From an uncultured Rickettsiaceae bacterium (lineage in GTDB: Bacteria; Pseudomonadota; Alphaproteobacteria; Rickettsiales; Rickettsiaceae): DNA of 27,270 nucleotides. This document shows, piece after piece, positions 15,173-22,712 of this stretch. The translations under genes were made by a program, and so were the position numbers. Position 1 is the stretch's first letter; every line of letters starts with the position of its first letter. The stretch spans positions 1-27,270 of the forward strand of contig CAJQOE010000102.1 of assembly GCA_905479885.1 (NCBI GenBank), given 5' to 3'. The notes below the pieces were generated by a model. It was given only the letters and a program-made list of their open reading frames with translations, ran no database searches and was not told where the DNA came from.

Positions 15173-16188
15173 TTTCTTTTTCCTTTAATCAAATTTTTCA
15201 TTATTATTGTTTGCTTATGCCAATCCCTAATTGGCACAGCTGGGGTTCCTCCCATAATTCCTGCCTCTTTTATATCCTGAATTACACCGCCTTGGCCAGA
15301 AATTTGTACTCCATCTGCAATAGTAATATGTCCAGCAACCCCTACCTGGCCGCCAAGAGCACAATAAGAACCAATTTTACTACTACCAGCTATACCAACT
15401 TGTGAAACTAAAATAGCTCCTTTTTTGATGTGAGCATTATGACCAATTTGTACAAGATTATCAATACGGCATAAATCTTCAATTATAGTATCGTTCATAG
15501 AGCCGCGATCAATACAAGTATTAGCACCAATTTCTACATCATTACCAATAACCACGCGGCCTGTATGATATATTTTTTTATGAATTCCTTTGTCGGTTGA
15601 AAAACCAAAGCCATCTTGACCAATTCTTGCTCCAGGCAAGACAACTACATCATTACCAATTACAGAATAACTTATAGAAACATTTGAATCAATCCGGGCT
15701 CGGTTGCCTATCTTTACTTTGTAATCAATTATAGAGCCAGATTCTATAACGCAATCATCACCTATTTCTGCCTCATCTTCGATCACTACGTTATGGCCTA
15801 TATAACAATTTTTACCTATTTTTGCACTCCTGGAAACATAGGCACTTGGCATAATCTTATTAATACACAATTTACCAGGAGAATAAAACATATCCAGCAT
15901 TTTGGCATAAGCATGATATGGGTTGGCTGTCTTAAGTAAAACGATGTCGGATTCTTCTGTAAAGTCTAAAGGCACAAGGCAAGCACCTGCTTGGCTTTTT
16001 TTAAATTCATCCATATATTTTTTATTACTAAAAAAACTAATATCTGAAACACCGGCCTCAGATAAAGATTTTATAGCACTAATGGATATATCTCCCGCGG
16101 TAGAATGAGTAAATTCACAACCAATATTTTGTGCAATTTCTGATAATTTATAAGGACCAGAATTGATATAAAAATTTCTATTCGACAT
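15169..16188 (-). CDS. lpxD: UDP-3-O-acylglucosamine N-acyltransferase LpxD
   Basis: Adds the second 3-hydroxyacyl chain to the 2-amino group in lipid A synthesis. The 339 residues comprise an amino-terminal uridine-binding domain (to about 105; SISAIKSLSEAGVSDISFFSNKKY) and a beta-helix of hexapeptide repeats (about 110-315). The catalytic His is His250 in DNLVQIGHNAHI, matching E. coli His239. RIDSNVSISYSVIGNDVVVLPGARIGQDGFGF is the family hallmark. First gene of the leftward lpxD-fabZ-lpxA-lpxI unit, with a good promoter candidate just upstream. Confidence 0.97.
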   Translation of the reverse strand: MSNRNFYINSGPYKLSEIAQNIGCEFTHSTAGDISISAIKSLSEAGVSDISFFSNKKYMDEFKKSQAGACLVPLDFTEESDIVLLKTANPYHAYAKMLDMFYSPGKLCINKIMPSAYVSRSAKIGKNCYIGHNVVIEDEAEIGDDCVIESGSIIDYKVKIGNRARIDSNVSISYSVIGNDVVVLPGARIGQDGFGFSTDKGIHKKIYHTGRVVIGNDVEIGANTCIDRGSMNDTIIEDLCRIDNLVQIGHNAHIKKGAILVSQVGIAGSSKIGSYCALGGQVGVAGHITIADGVQISGQGGVIQDIKEAGIMGGTPAVPIRDWHKQTIIMKNLIKGKRK

Positions 16189-16213
16189 TTACAAATTCCT
16201 AGCTACTAAATAA

Positions 16214-16241
16214 AATATAGCTAAGCATATAACAGTGTTAA
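16214..16241 (-). promoter_or_regulatory. Promoter of the lpxD-fabZ-lpxA-lpxI unit
   Basis: On the minus strand TTAACA (16236-16241), 16 nt, TATATT (16214-16219): 5 of 6 matches in each box. It lies 25 nt upstream of the lpxD ATG and downstream of the 316-residue gene, so the lipid A genes can be transcribed separately. Confidence 0.55.
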
Positions 16242-16279
16242 GCGGTAGTAAAACTATAAATTAGTTAGATTACTATTGA

Positions 16280-17230
16280 TTAGTTTAATAGGCTTATAAC
16301 ATCTTGTGTAGCATCTTTCACTTCCTTTTCTGATACCCCTAAATTGCTAAAAAGCTTATTAAAAAAACCTCTTTTAGAGTTTATTTTATCAAAAATTGCA
16401 GAACTAATTTCATTTATATGTTGTTTAAAAACTACTTCTTCTATCTCGCTACAAAATAACTCGGTTGAAATAGTATCACTTAACCAGTTTTGCCGCTCAC
16501 CAGATAGGTCTCCTATTTTATCTAATAATTTTTCTACAACCAAATCACTATTATGCTTACAACAATCTCTACGCTGTTTTTCAAATGAAGCTTGGATGTT
16601 GTATTCACGTAAAGCTAGCTCTCTTTCTGTATATACACGATATTGACTCTCTGCTTCTTGCGGAGCTTGCTCTGGAATATTATTTTCACCCAATTCTTCA
16701 AGAACCATATCTGGCTCTTCTATAGGAAGTGCTATACCTCTTTCTCTTTCTATTTCTATTTCTTGTAGTGGATGTAAAATATTCTTAAATCCTGCAAACT
16801 CAACAATATTATCCTTGTTTAATACAAGCCCTTTTAACAAGGGAAGCCTTGCTTCTGCTGCTGTGCTATATTTTAACTTTACAGATCCATTGTCAGGCCT
16901 TTTTATTTGTATTATTTTATCCGCACCTTTACCTATTTGCTTAGCTTTATACAAAGCAGCTAAAGCCCCTTTCGGGTCCTTTATAGTCAAAATACTTGAT
17001 CTTACAGTTAAGACAATATTTTCTTTTTTTCCTTTTGCAACATGTTCTGCTTTAATGCCAGTTTGGTTGTATGACCTATTAATACTCCTAGCGGTTTTTG
17101 CAAAATCCTGAGAAAATCTGATTTTTTTATTATTAATCCAAACATCATTCTCTTTTACTTTTGGGGTGTTAGCTCGCGCCCCTAGGTGAACACCTCCTGA
17201 TGATGAATTTCTAATTGTTGATACAGACAT
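16280..17230 (-). CDS. Unrecognised 316-residue protein
   Basis: I do not recognise this protein. It begins MSVSTIRNSSSGGVHLGARANTPK, a Ser/Gly/Arg-rich flexible end with no signal peptide. A basic, mixed region follows (about 25-155; FAKTARSINRSYNQTGIKAEHVAKGKK, KGALAALYKAKQIGKGADKIIQIKR), then an acidic linker (about 160-195; EIEIERERGIALPIEEPDMVLEELGENNIPEQAPQEAE) and a helical carboxyl part with a pair of Cys (RRDCCKHNSD). No membrane segment. An AAGGG lies 6 nt before the ATG, and a TTGACC-17-TATAAT promoter sits about 105 nt upstream. Its strong own promoter and lack of core-gene likeness suggest a lineage-specific, possibly host-interaction protein; this is inference. Confidence 0.75.
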   Translation of the reverse strand: MSVSTIRNSSSGGVHLGARANTPKVKENDVWINNKKIRFSQDFAKTARSINRSYNQTGIKAEHVAKGKKENIVLTVRSSILTIKDPKGALAALYKAKQIGKGADKIIQIKRPDNGSVKLKYSTAAEARLPLLKGLVLNKDNIVEFAGFKNILHPLQEIEIERERGIALPIEEPDMVLEELGENNIPEQAPQEAESQYRVYTERELALREYNIQASFEKQRRDCCKHNSDLVVEKLLDKIGDLSGERQNWLSDTISTELFCSEIEEVVFKQHINEISSAIFDKINSKRGFFNKLFSNLGVSEKEVKDATQDVISLLN

Positions 17231-17333
17231 ACTTAACCCTTTTTAAGCCTATTTAAGCCAAAAAAACATACTTATAATAATTAATTTTTATGTATATAAT
17301 TAATTTATTAATATTATTTTATATATTAGGGCG

Positions 17334-17362
17334 ATTATACACCACTCTTAGTTGTTGGTCAA
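17334..17362 (-). promoter_or_regulatory. Near-consensus promoter of the 316-residue gene
   Basis: On the minus strand TTGACC (17357-17362), a 17-nt spacer and a perfect TATAAT (17334-17339). This is the best sigma70 match I found in the window. It implies a leader of nearly 100 nt, in which TTAA recurs every 10 bp (17233, 17243, 17253). Confidence 0.65.
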
Positions 17363-17373
17363 CAGATCTTAAT

Positions 17374-17404
17374 AGCTTTGGTTTTTTAGCAATTAACCAA
17401 AGCT
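17374..17404 (-). terminator. 10-bp inverted repeat between fmt and the 316-residue gene
   Basis: AGCTTTGGTT (17374-17383) and AACCAAAGCT (17395-17404) form a perfect 10-bp stem with an 11-nt loop, 82 nt after the fmt stop and 11 nt upstream of the -35 box of the next gene. No T-run follows, so it may be a factor-assisted terminator or an operator for the adjacent promoter. The rest of this 255-bp gap is AT-rich with no gene visible. Confidence 0.45.
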
Positions 17405-17485
17405 GTATGATTTATAAAGGATTACGTTGATGGGTAAATAATATACATCTATTTTTTTAACAAAAAATGTATTATTTAAGTAGTG

Positions 17486-18406
17486 TTAAGAAAAAATAAC
17501 TTTGTTGTCTGGGGTTGATAGTCCTCGAAGATAGTCCGTTGCTAGCATTTTAGATTTACCAGCTGGATTTAAAGATTTGATAATTAACGTGCCTTTGCCA
17601 CAGGCTACTTCAAAATTATTACCCAGTAATTCACCAGGCAATGCTTTATGTTTATTTTCAGTATATTCTGAACTAAGTATTTTTATTATTTTTCCAGCAT
17701 GTTCAAAATAAACTCCTGGCCATGGGTTCATGCCTCTAATTTTACAATCAATAGCAAATGCAGACTCATTCCAATCTACTCGCCCCTCTTCTTTAGAAAG
17801 TTTATGAGCATATGATAACCCCTCATTTGATTGTTTTATTCTAGGCAGAATATCTATATTATCTAAAGTTTCTATTAGTAATTTAGCTCCTATATTTGCG
17901 CACTTATCATGCAATTCGGGCAAGGTTATATCAGATGCTAATTTTAAATTTTCTTGTAGAATAATATCACCAGTATCTAATCCTGCATCCATTTGCATAA
18001 TGCAAACCGCCGTTTCTTTTTCGCCGTTAATTATAGTCCTTTGTAGTGGTGCAGCGCCTCTATATTTAGGCAGTTTTGATGGGTGAATATTTAAACAGCC
18101 ATATCTTTTTGCATTTAATATATTTTCGGGGATAATAAATCCGTAGGCAACAACTATTATTATATCTGCCTCAATAGTTTTTATAAGCTCTATCGATTTT
18201 TCGTTTTTTAAAGTTTTTGGCGTATAAACTGGAATATCATGTTCTATTGCTAAATTATGTATAGGAGAATTAGTCAATTTCATACCGCGTCCTTTAGCCT
18301 TAGGAGCTTGAGTAAATAATGCTACAACATTATGTTCTGTTGAAGTAATTAATTCTCTAAAAGCTGGAACAGCAAAATCTGGAGTTCCCATAAAAATAAC
18401 ATTCAT
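17486..18406 (-). CDS. fmt: Methionyl-tRNA formyltransferase
   Basis: Formylates initiator Met-tRNA using 10-formyltetrahydrofolate. The 306 residues open MNVIFMGTPDFAVPAF, the standard Fmt start. The catalytic region shows GCLNIHPSKLPKYRGAAPLQ (103-122) with Asn106 and His108, and Asp144 in MDAGLDTGDI. The tRNA-binding C-terminal domain (about 205-306) includes IRGMNPWPGVYFE. It follows def by 20 nt, the usual def-fmt pair, so addition and removal of the formyl group are co-expressed. No strong Shine-Dalgarno precedes the ATG. Confidence 0.97.
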   Translation of the reverse strand: MNVIFMGTPDFAVPAFRELITSTEHNVVALFTQAPKAKGRGMKLTNSPIHNLAIEHDIPVYTPKTLKNEKSIELIKTIEADIIIVVAYGFIIPENILNAKRYGCLNIHPSKLPKYRGAAPLQRTIINGEKETAVCIMQMDAGLDTGDIILQENLKLASDITLPELHDKCANIGAKLLIETLDNIDILPRIKQSNEGLSYAHKLSKEEGRVDWNESAFAIDCKIRGMNPWPGVYFEHAGKIIKILSSEYTENKHKALPGELLGNNFEVACGKGTLIIKSLNPAGKSKMLATDYLRGLSTPDNKVIFS

Positions 18407-18426
18407 ATCTATAGGCCAGAAAATAA

Positions 18427-18954
18427 TTAATCAGAAAGTTTTTTTAATTTTACCAATTTACGAAGAGCTACATTTTTCTTTAGGTTAGATAAATAATCAA
18501 TAGCTAGTTTTCCGTCTAAATGGTCCATCTCATGCTGTATTGCTCTTGCTAACCACCCATCTGTTGCAAGTTCTTGATTCTTATTATTATAATCAAGGTA
18601 TTTGATTTTTATATATTTAGGCCTTGATACTGGAATTCTTTGACCTGGTAAAGACATACAACCTTCATCCGCTTCAATCATTTCATCAGAAATTTCTAAT
18701 ATTTCAGGGTTTACTATAAACAAAGGATAAAAACCTTTTTCCCTACTTTGATCGTCGTCATTTTGTAAATCTATTACCATAACTCTACTCAGTACGCCAA
18801 CCTGATTTGCAGCTAACCCTACGCCATTATCTTCATACATAGTTTCCAACATATCGTCCATAAATTGACGTATTGAATCATTAACCTTATCTACTGGGGA
18901 AGACGCTTTTTGTAATATAGTATCTGGTGCTGTAAGAATTTTTAATATAGCCAT
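18427..18954 (-). CDS. def: Peptide deformylase
   Basis: Metalloenzyme that removes the formyl group from nascent protein amino ends. All three motifs are present in the 175 residues: GVGLAANQ (44-51), EGCMSLPG (97-104) with metal ligand Cys99, and QHEMDH (140-145) with His141, catalytic Glu142 and His145. Met100 replaces the common Leu in the second motif, a tolerated change. It has its own promoter candidate in the 74-nt gap after hemJ, and fmt follows. Confidence 0.97.
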   Translation of the reverse strand: MAILKILTAPDTILQKASSPVDKVNDSIRQFMDDMLETMYEDNGVGLAANQVGVLSRVMVIDLQNDDDQSREKGFYPLFIVNPEILEISDEMIEADEGCMSLPGQRIPVSRPKYIKIKYLDYNNKNQELATDGWLARAIQHEMDHLDGKLAIDYLSNLKKNVALRKLVKLKKLSD

Positions 18955-18988
18955 CTTTTTACTAATAATCTAAAACTGCCACCCGTTT

Positions 18989-19017
18989 ATTGTAACATAA
19001 TAGTTGCAATATGTAAA
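18989..19017 (-). promoter_or_regulatory. Promoter of def-fmt
   Basis: On the minus strand TTTACA (19012-19017), a 17-nt spacer and TACAAT (18989-18994), 5 of 6 matches in each box, 34 nt upstream of the def ATG. It separates def-fmt transcription from the hem genes. Confidence 0.6.
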
Positions 19018-19028
19018 CAGAGAGGTTT

Positions 19029-19466
19029 CTATTCAAACGGTTTTACAATAACTAATACTACCGCTGTAATCATTAAAATTGTTGGTACTTCATTTATTAT
19101 TTTATAAAAATTTACTGAATGCATGTTTGTGCCTTTTTCAAAATCTTTTCTCCATCGAGCAAGAAAAACATGAAAGATAGTAAGAAACAATACAGCGCAC
19201 ATTTTTAAATGAAACCACACACCAAGAGCTGCAAAACCATAAATATAAGCTGTTAACAACCCAAAAATATAAGTTACTATCATTGCAGGGTTCATAATTA
19301 ATCGGAGCAAACGGCGTTCCATTATTTGAAATGTTTTGTCCATTTCTGAATTTATTTCAGCTTTGGTATGATACATAAATAATCTAGGCATATAAAGCAT
19401 AGCCGCCATCCATGATATTACTGATATCACGTGAATTGATTTATACCATAAAAAATAATCTTCCAT
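19029..19466 (-). CDS. hemJ: Protoporphyrinogen IX oxidase HemJ
   Basis: Membrane haem-synthesis enzyme that oxidises protoporphyrinogen IX to protoporphyrin IX; HemJ (UPF0093) serves alphaproteobacteria lacking HemG and HemY. The 145 residues have four membrane helices and the family blocks WYKSIHVISVISWMAAMLYMPRLFMYH (7-33), MERRLLRLIMNPAM (49-62) and VWFHLKMCAVLFLTIFHVF, with the conserved His12. It follows hemH by 8 nt, so the last three steps of the pathway run as hemE-hemH-hemJ. Confidence 0.93.
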   Translation of the reverse strand: MEDYFLWYKSIHVISVISWMAAMLYMPRLFMYHTKAEINSEMDKTFQIMERRLLRLIMNPAMIVTYIFGLLTAYIYGFAALGVWFHLKMCAVLFLTIFHVFLARWRKDFEKGTNMHSVNFYKIINEVPTILMITAVVLVIVKPFE

Positions 19467-19474
19467 TTTACGCC

Positions 19475-20536
19475 TTACTTTAACTTAACACAGGGACAAT
19501 TTTTATAATCCCCTGGACATATTCTTGTCATGTTGCTTGATAATAGGAAGCTTCCTTCTTTTTGACTAGCTTTAATTATAATATTTTTTAGAGAATTTAT
19601 AAATAATTCATGAATAGAAAGAGCCGGAACTCTTATATAATTTATAGAATATTTATCTGCTATTTCCTTGTATTCTATATCAAGCTCAACCAAAGTTTCA
19701 ACATGTTCACTAACAAATGCAATAGGTACTATAATCAATTCTTTTCTTTGTTCTACCGCTAATTTAATTTCACTTTCAGTATCTGGGTCCAGCCATTCTA
19801 ATGGTCCTACTTTACTTTGGTAGGTTACTTTAGAATCCAAATCTTTATATTCAAGCTCTTCTAATACCGAATTCACGGTATTTTCAATTTGCCATTGATA
19901 GGGATCACCTTCTGCAACAATATTCTTTGGTAAACCATGTGCTGAAAATAATATTCTAAAATTATCTTTATCTTTAACTTTATCAATAGCTTTACTAATA
20001 AGGTTTGCGTGCGCTTTAATAAAACTATCATCCTTGGGATAGCAACAAATTATCTTACAGTCAGCTTTTATTGCTTTTTTTTCTAATTTTGTTGTAAAAT
20101 CCTCTATTGATGAACCAGTGGTCGTAGTAGAAAACTGAGGGTATAAAGGTAATAATATTATTTCGTCCGGTGAATATTTTTCTATTTTATCTAGTATTTC
20201 TGTAGACATAGGATGCCAATGTCGCATGCACATAAAAACTTCGAAATCTGCTATTAAATCTGAGTCTAATGCTTTTTTTAAAGCTTCAATTTGCTTTTGA
20301 GTTTCTTCTATAATTGGTGACTTACCACCTATGCTTTTATAAATATCTTTTGCTATATTTTCTCTTCTAAAAGAAATAATCCATGCAACAAAATATCTAA
20401 AAAAAGCAGGAAGTCTTATTATGTTTTTATCAAAAAATAGGTTAAATAAAAATGGTTTAACAGCATTTAAATTGTCAGGCCCTCCAAGGTTAAAAAGCAC
20501 TATTGCTATTTTTTTATTTTTGATAATTTCGGACAT
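19475..20536 (-). CDS. hemH: Ferrochelatase
   Basis: Inserts ferrous iron into protoporphyrin IX, the last step of haem synthesis. I choose the ATG at 20536 (MSEIIKNKKIAIVLFNLGGPD), giving 353 residues; the longer frame would need a TTG. Catalytic residues are visible as His200 in LFSAHGLP and Glu277 in AFVSEHVETLVELD. The start overlaps hemE by 23 nt and has no clear Shine-Dalgarno, so translation is probably coupled. The carboxyl tail RICPGDYKNCPCVK carries three Cys (340, 347, 349), which might be ligands of an iron-sulfur cluster as in some alphaproteobacterial and animal ferrochelatases. Confidence 0.95.
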   Translation of the reverse strand: MSEIIKNKKIAIVLFNLGGPDNLNAVKPFLFNLFFDKNIIRLPAFFRYFVAWIISFRRENIAKDIYKSIGGKSPIIEETQKQIEALKKALDSDLIADFEVFMCMRHWHPMSTEILDKIEKYSPDEIILLPLYPQFSTTTTGSSIEDFTTKLEKKAIKADCKIICCYPKDDSFIKAHANLISKAIDKVKDKDNFRILFSAHGLPKNIVAEGDPYQWQIENTVNSVLEELEYKDLDSKVTYQSKVGPLEWLDPDTESEIKLAVEQRKELIIVPIAFVSEHVETLVELDIEYKEIADKYSINYIRVPALSIHELFINSLKNIIIKASQKEGSFLLSSNMTRICPGDYKNCPCVKLK

Positions 20537-21533
20537 AATTAACAAGATATTCTACATTTTCAACAGGCGTAGTCGGCAATATACCATGCCCTAGGTTAAA
20601 TATGAAATTTTTTGTATCCATATTTGATAAAATTTTATCAGCGGCTTTTTTTATGTTATCTTTATCCCCTAGCAAAACTACTGGATCGAGATTTCCCTGA
20701 ACTACTATATTTTTTTGCCATTTATTCATCTCGGATACAGGTGTGAATTGATCTACCCCAACACCATTAATACCAGTTAATCTAATATATTTTTCATAAT
20801 TATATCCAGAACCCTTTGGAAAGCCTATTACTGGGATAGATGGATATTTATCTTTTATAGCGGAAACTATTTTTATAGTTGGATTAATAACAAATTCATC
20901 ATATTGGGTTTCGTTTAACATCCCAGACCATGAGTCAAATAATTGAATTACTTCAGCCCCCGCATCAATTTGTCCTGATAAATATTCTATAGTTTTTTCA
21001 GCAATAACATCAATTAGTTTTTTGGCAGTTTCGGTTTGATTGTATAAAAAACTTTTACTAACTGAAAAATCTTGTTTACCTTTCCCCTCTAACATATAAC
21101 TAACAACAGTCCACGGACTACCAGCAAAACCAATAAGAGCAACATCTTTGGGTAAAGATGCTTTTACTTTGCTAACAGTTTCATAGATATTGCCTATCTT
21201 ACTGGAAAAATTTTCGTTTAATAGTGAAAAATCATTAGAGGATTCAAATTTTCTTAAAACCGGACCTTCTCCTTGTTTAAATGAAACATCCCAACCAAGA
21301 GCATGCGGTAATACCAGAATGTCTGAAAATATGATTGCTGCATCAAAGCCAAATTTATTAATTGGTTGCAGAGTTACTTCTGCTGCTTTGTTAGAGTCAT
21401 AACAAAGCTCCAAAAAATTATCTACAGAACCTCTTACTTTCATATATTCTGGCATATAACGACCAGCTTGTCGCATAAACCAAATAGGAATTTTTTTATT
21501 TTCTTGGTTAAATGTTTTTAAAAAGTGATTCAT
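20514..21533 (-). CDS. hemE: Uroporphyrinogen decarboxylase
   Basis: Removes four carboxyl groups from uroporphyrinogen III to give coproporphyrinogen III. The 339 residues include the signature PIWFMRQAGRYMPEY (16-30) and the catalytic Asp71 in DAAIIFSDILVLPHALG. GFAGSPWTVVSYMLEGKG, LFDSWSGMLNE and the carboxyl block GNLDPVVLLG...FNLGHGILPTTPVENV complete the family pattern. It is the first leftward gene from the proposed replication origin, as in Caulobacter and relatives. The ATG has no strong Shine-Dalgarno. Confidence 0.97.
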   Translation of the reverse strand: MNHFLKTFNQENKKIPIWFMRQAGRYMPEYMKVRGSVDNFLELCYDSNKAAEVTLQPINKFGFDAAIIFSDILVLPHALGWDVSFKQGEGPVLRKFESSNDFSLLNENFSSKIGNIYETVSKVKASLPKDVALIGFAGSPWTVVSYMLEGKGKQDFSVSKSFLYNQTETAKKLIDVIAEKTIEYLSGQIDAGAEVIQLFDSWSGMLNETQYDEFVINPTIKIVSAIKDKYPSIPVIGFPKGSGYNYEKYIRLTGINGVGVDQFTPVSEMNKWQKNIVVQGNLDPVVLLGDKDNIKKAADKILSNMDTKNFIFNLGHGILPTTPVENVEYLVNYVRNYQK

Positions 21534-21884
21534 ATCATCTAATAATATATAAAATAAATAGTTTTTATGTAGTATGTTGTAGGTACGGTGAATAACACAG
21601 ATTATAACTTACACACATTTTTATCAACAACTTTATACCCATAAATGCATTATGTTGATTTGGAGTAACTAGGTTATACAGTTTTTCCACAATAGAATTT
21701 ATACAGTGTGTACTATGGTGGATAATATACCCGCTAATTGTGAATAAGTAAGGAATTAGCAATCAGTACCCAATCCATAAACATAATTATCCACGGAAGG
21801 TTAAAATAACTATATTGTCTAGCTTTTTAACGAGAAAGGGGTAAAAATATAACCTTAATAAAAAAACTTATCCACAATAACTAT
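21534..21884. other. oriC: Predicted chromosomal replication origin (oriC)
   Basis: A 351-bp gap between divergent hemE and ppsR, rich in DnaA-box-like 9-mers. Exact TTATNCACA matches are at 21739-21747 (-), 21868-21876 (+, TTATCCACA) and 21884-21892 (-). One-mismatch copies are at 21587-21595 (-), 21609-21617 (+), 21621-21629 (+), 21683-21691 (+), 21717-21725 (-) and 21787-21795 (+). A nearly pure AT stretch at 21540-21568 could be the unwinding element. TTATACAGT occurs twice (21674 and 21699), 25 bp apart. The inverted pair AAGGTTA (21797-21803) and TAACCTT (21850-21856) flanks the last part. Origin placement between hemE and the RP001 homologue is known from Caulobacter, and all genes near the gap point away from it. 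I saw no clean TTAA-N7-TTAA CtrA site. Confidence 0.85.
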
Positions 21885-21893
21885 GTGCATAAA

Positions 21894-22712
21894 ATGAAAA
21901 AACTTACAATACATTTGGTATCAGAATCTTCTGGGCAAACAGTCAAGCATGCTGCAAACACGGCTTTATCTAAATTTAGTGATGTTGAAGTAAAAAAATA
22001 TCATTGGCCAATGATTAGAAATATAAAAATGCTGGAAGATGTTCAACAAAAAATAAAAAGAAAACCTGGTGTTATATTATATACTATATCTGATGAAGGT
22101 CTCAGGGAAGAGTTGAAAAAATTCTGTTTTGAATTAAAAATACCTTGTATTTCAGTAGTTAGTACTATTGTTAAAGAAATATCAGAATATATTGGAACAA
22201 AAGCAAATAGTGGAATTGGTTACATTAATAAATTTGATGAAACATATTTTGATAAAGTAGAGGCTATTGAATATTCGCTGCGTCATGATGATGGTCAAGT
22301 ATTAGATGACTTGGAAGATGCGGATATTATTTTAATAGGCCCATCTAGAACTTCAAAAACACCAACTTCTGTATATCTTGCTTATAATGGATTTAAAACA
22401 GCTAATATTCCACTTGTGCATGGCTGTCCATTCCCCGAGTTCCTTCCTAAAATGAACCGCCCAGTTATATTTGGTTTAACTATTAACCCAGGTAGATTGA
22501 TTGATATTAGAGAAAGCCGTATGAATTTATTACAAGTACAAGAAGCTTCTAATTATACAGATATAAATATTATTCAGGAAGAGTGTAGGCAGGTAAAAAG
22601 GCTATGTTCAGTTAATGGATGGAAAATCATAGATGTTTCCATGCGGTCAATTGAAGAAACAGCAGCAATAATAATGAAGGCTTACTACGAGTATAAAAAG
22701 GGAATAAATTAA
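21894..22712 (+). CDS. ppsR: PEP synthase/PPDK regulatory protein (DUF299, RP001-like)
   Basis: Bifunctional kinase/pyrophosphorylase family that controls pyruvate phosphate dikinase or phosphoenolpyruvate synthase by reversible Thr phosphorylation. The 272-residue form from the ATG at 21894 starts MKKLTIHLVSESSGQT. The P-loop is GPSRTSKTPTS (149-159), preceded by LRHDDGQ and followed by LAYNGFKTANIPLV; INPGRLIDIRESRM and SMRSIEETAAIIM complete the family. A GTG at 21885 could add three residues. No Shine-Dalgarno is visible, and DnaA boxes lie directly on the start region. It is the first rightward gene from the origin, the place of RP001 in Rickettsia and of its homologue in Caulobacter. 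maf and aroE, usually next, are absent. Confidence 0.93.
   Translation: MKKLTIHLVSESSGQTVKHAANTALSKFSDVEVKKYHWPMIRNIKMLEDVQQKIKRKPGVILYTISDEGLREELKKFCFELKIPCISVVSTIVKEISEYIGTKANSGIGYINKFDETYFDKVEAIEYSLRHDDGQVLDDLEDADIILIGPSRTSKTPTSVYLAYNGFKTANIPLVHGCPFPEFLPKMNRPVIFGLTINPGRLIDIRESRMNLLQVQEASNYTDINIIQEECRQVKRLCSVNGWKIIDVSMRSIEETAAIIMKAYYEYKKGIN

Noticed and set aside
17233..17256. TTAA motifs considered as CtrA sites
   Set aside because: Spacing is TTAA-N6-TTAA (10-bp period), not the N7 of the CtrA consensus; no clean CtrA site was found in the origin gap either.
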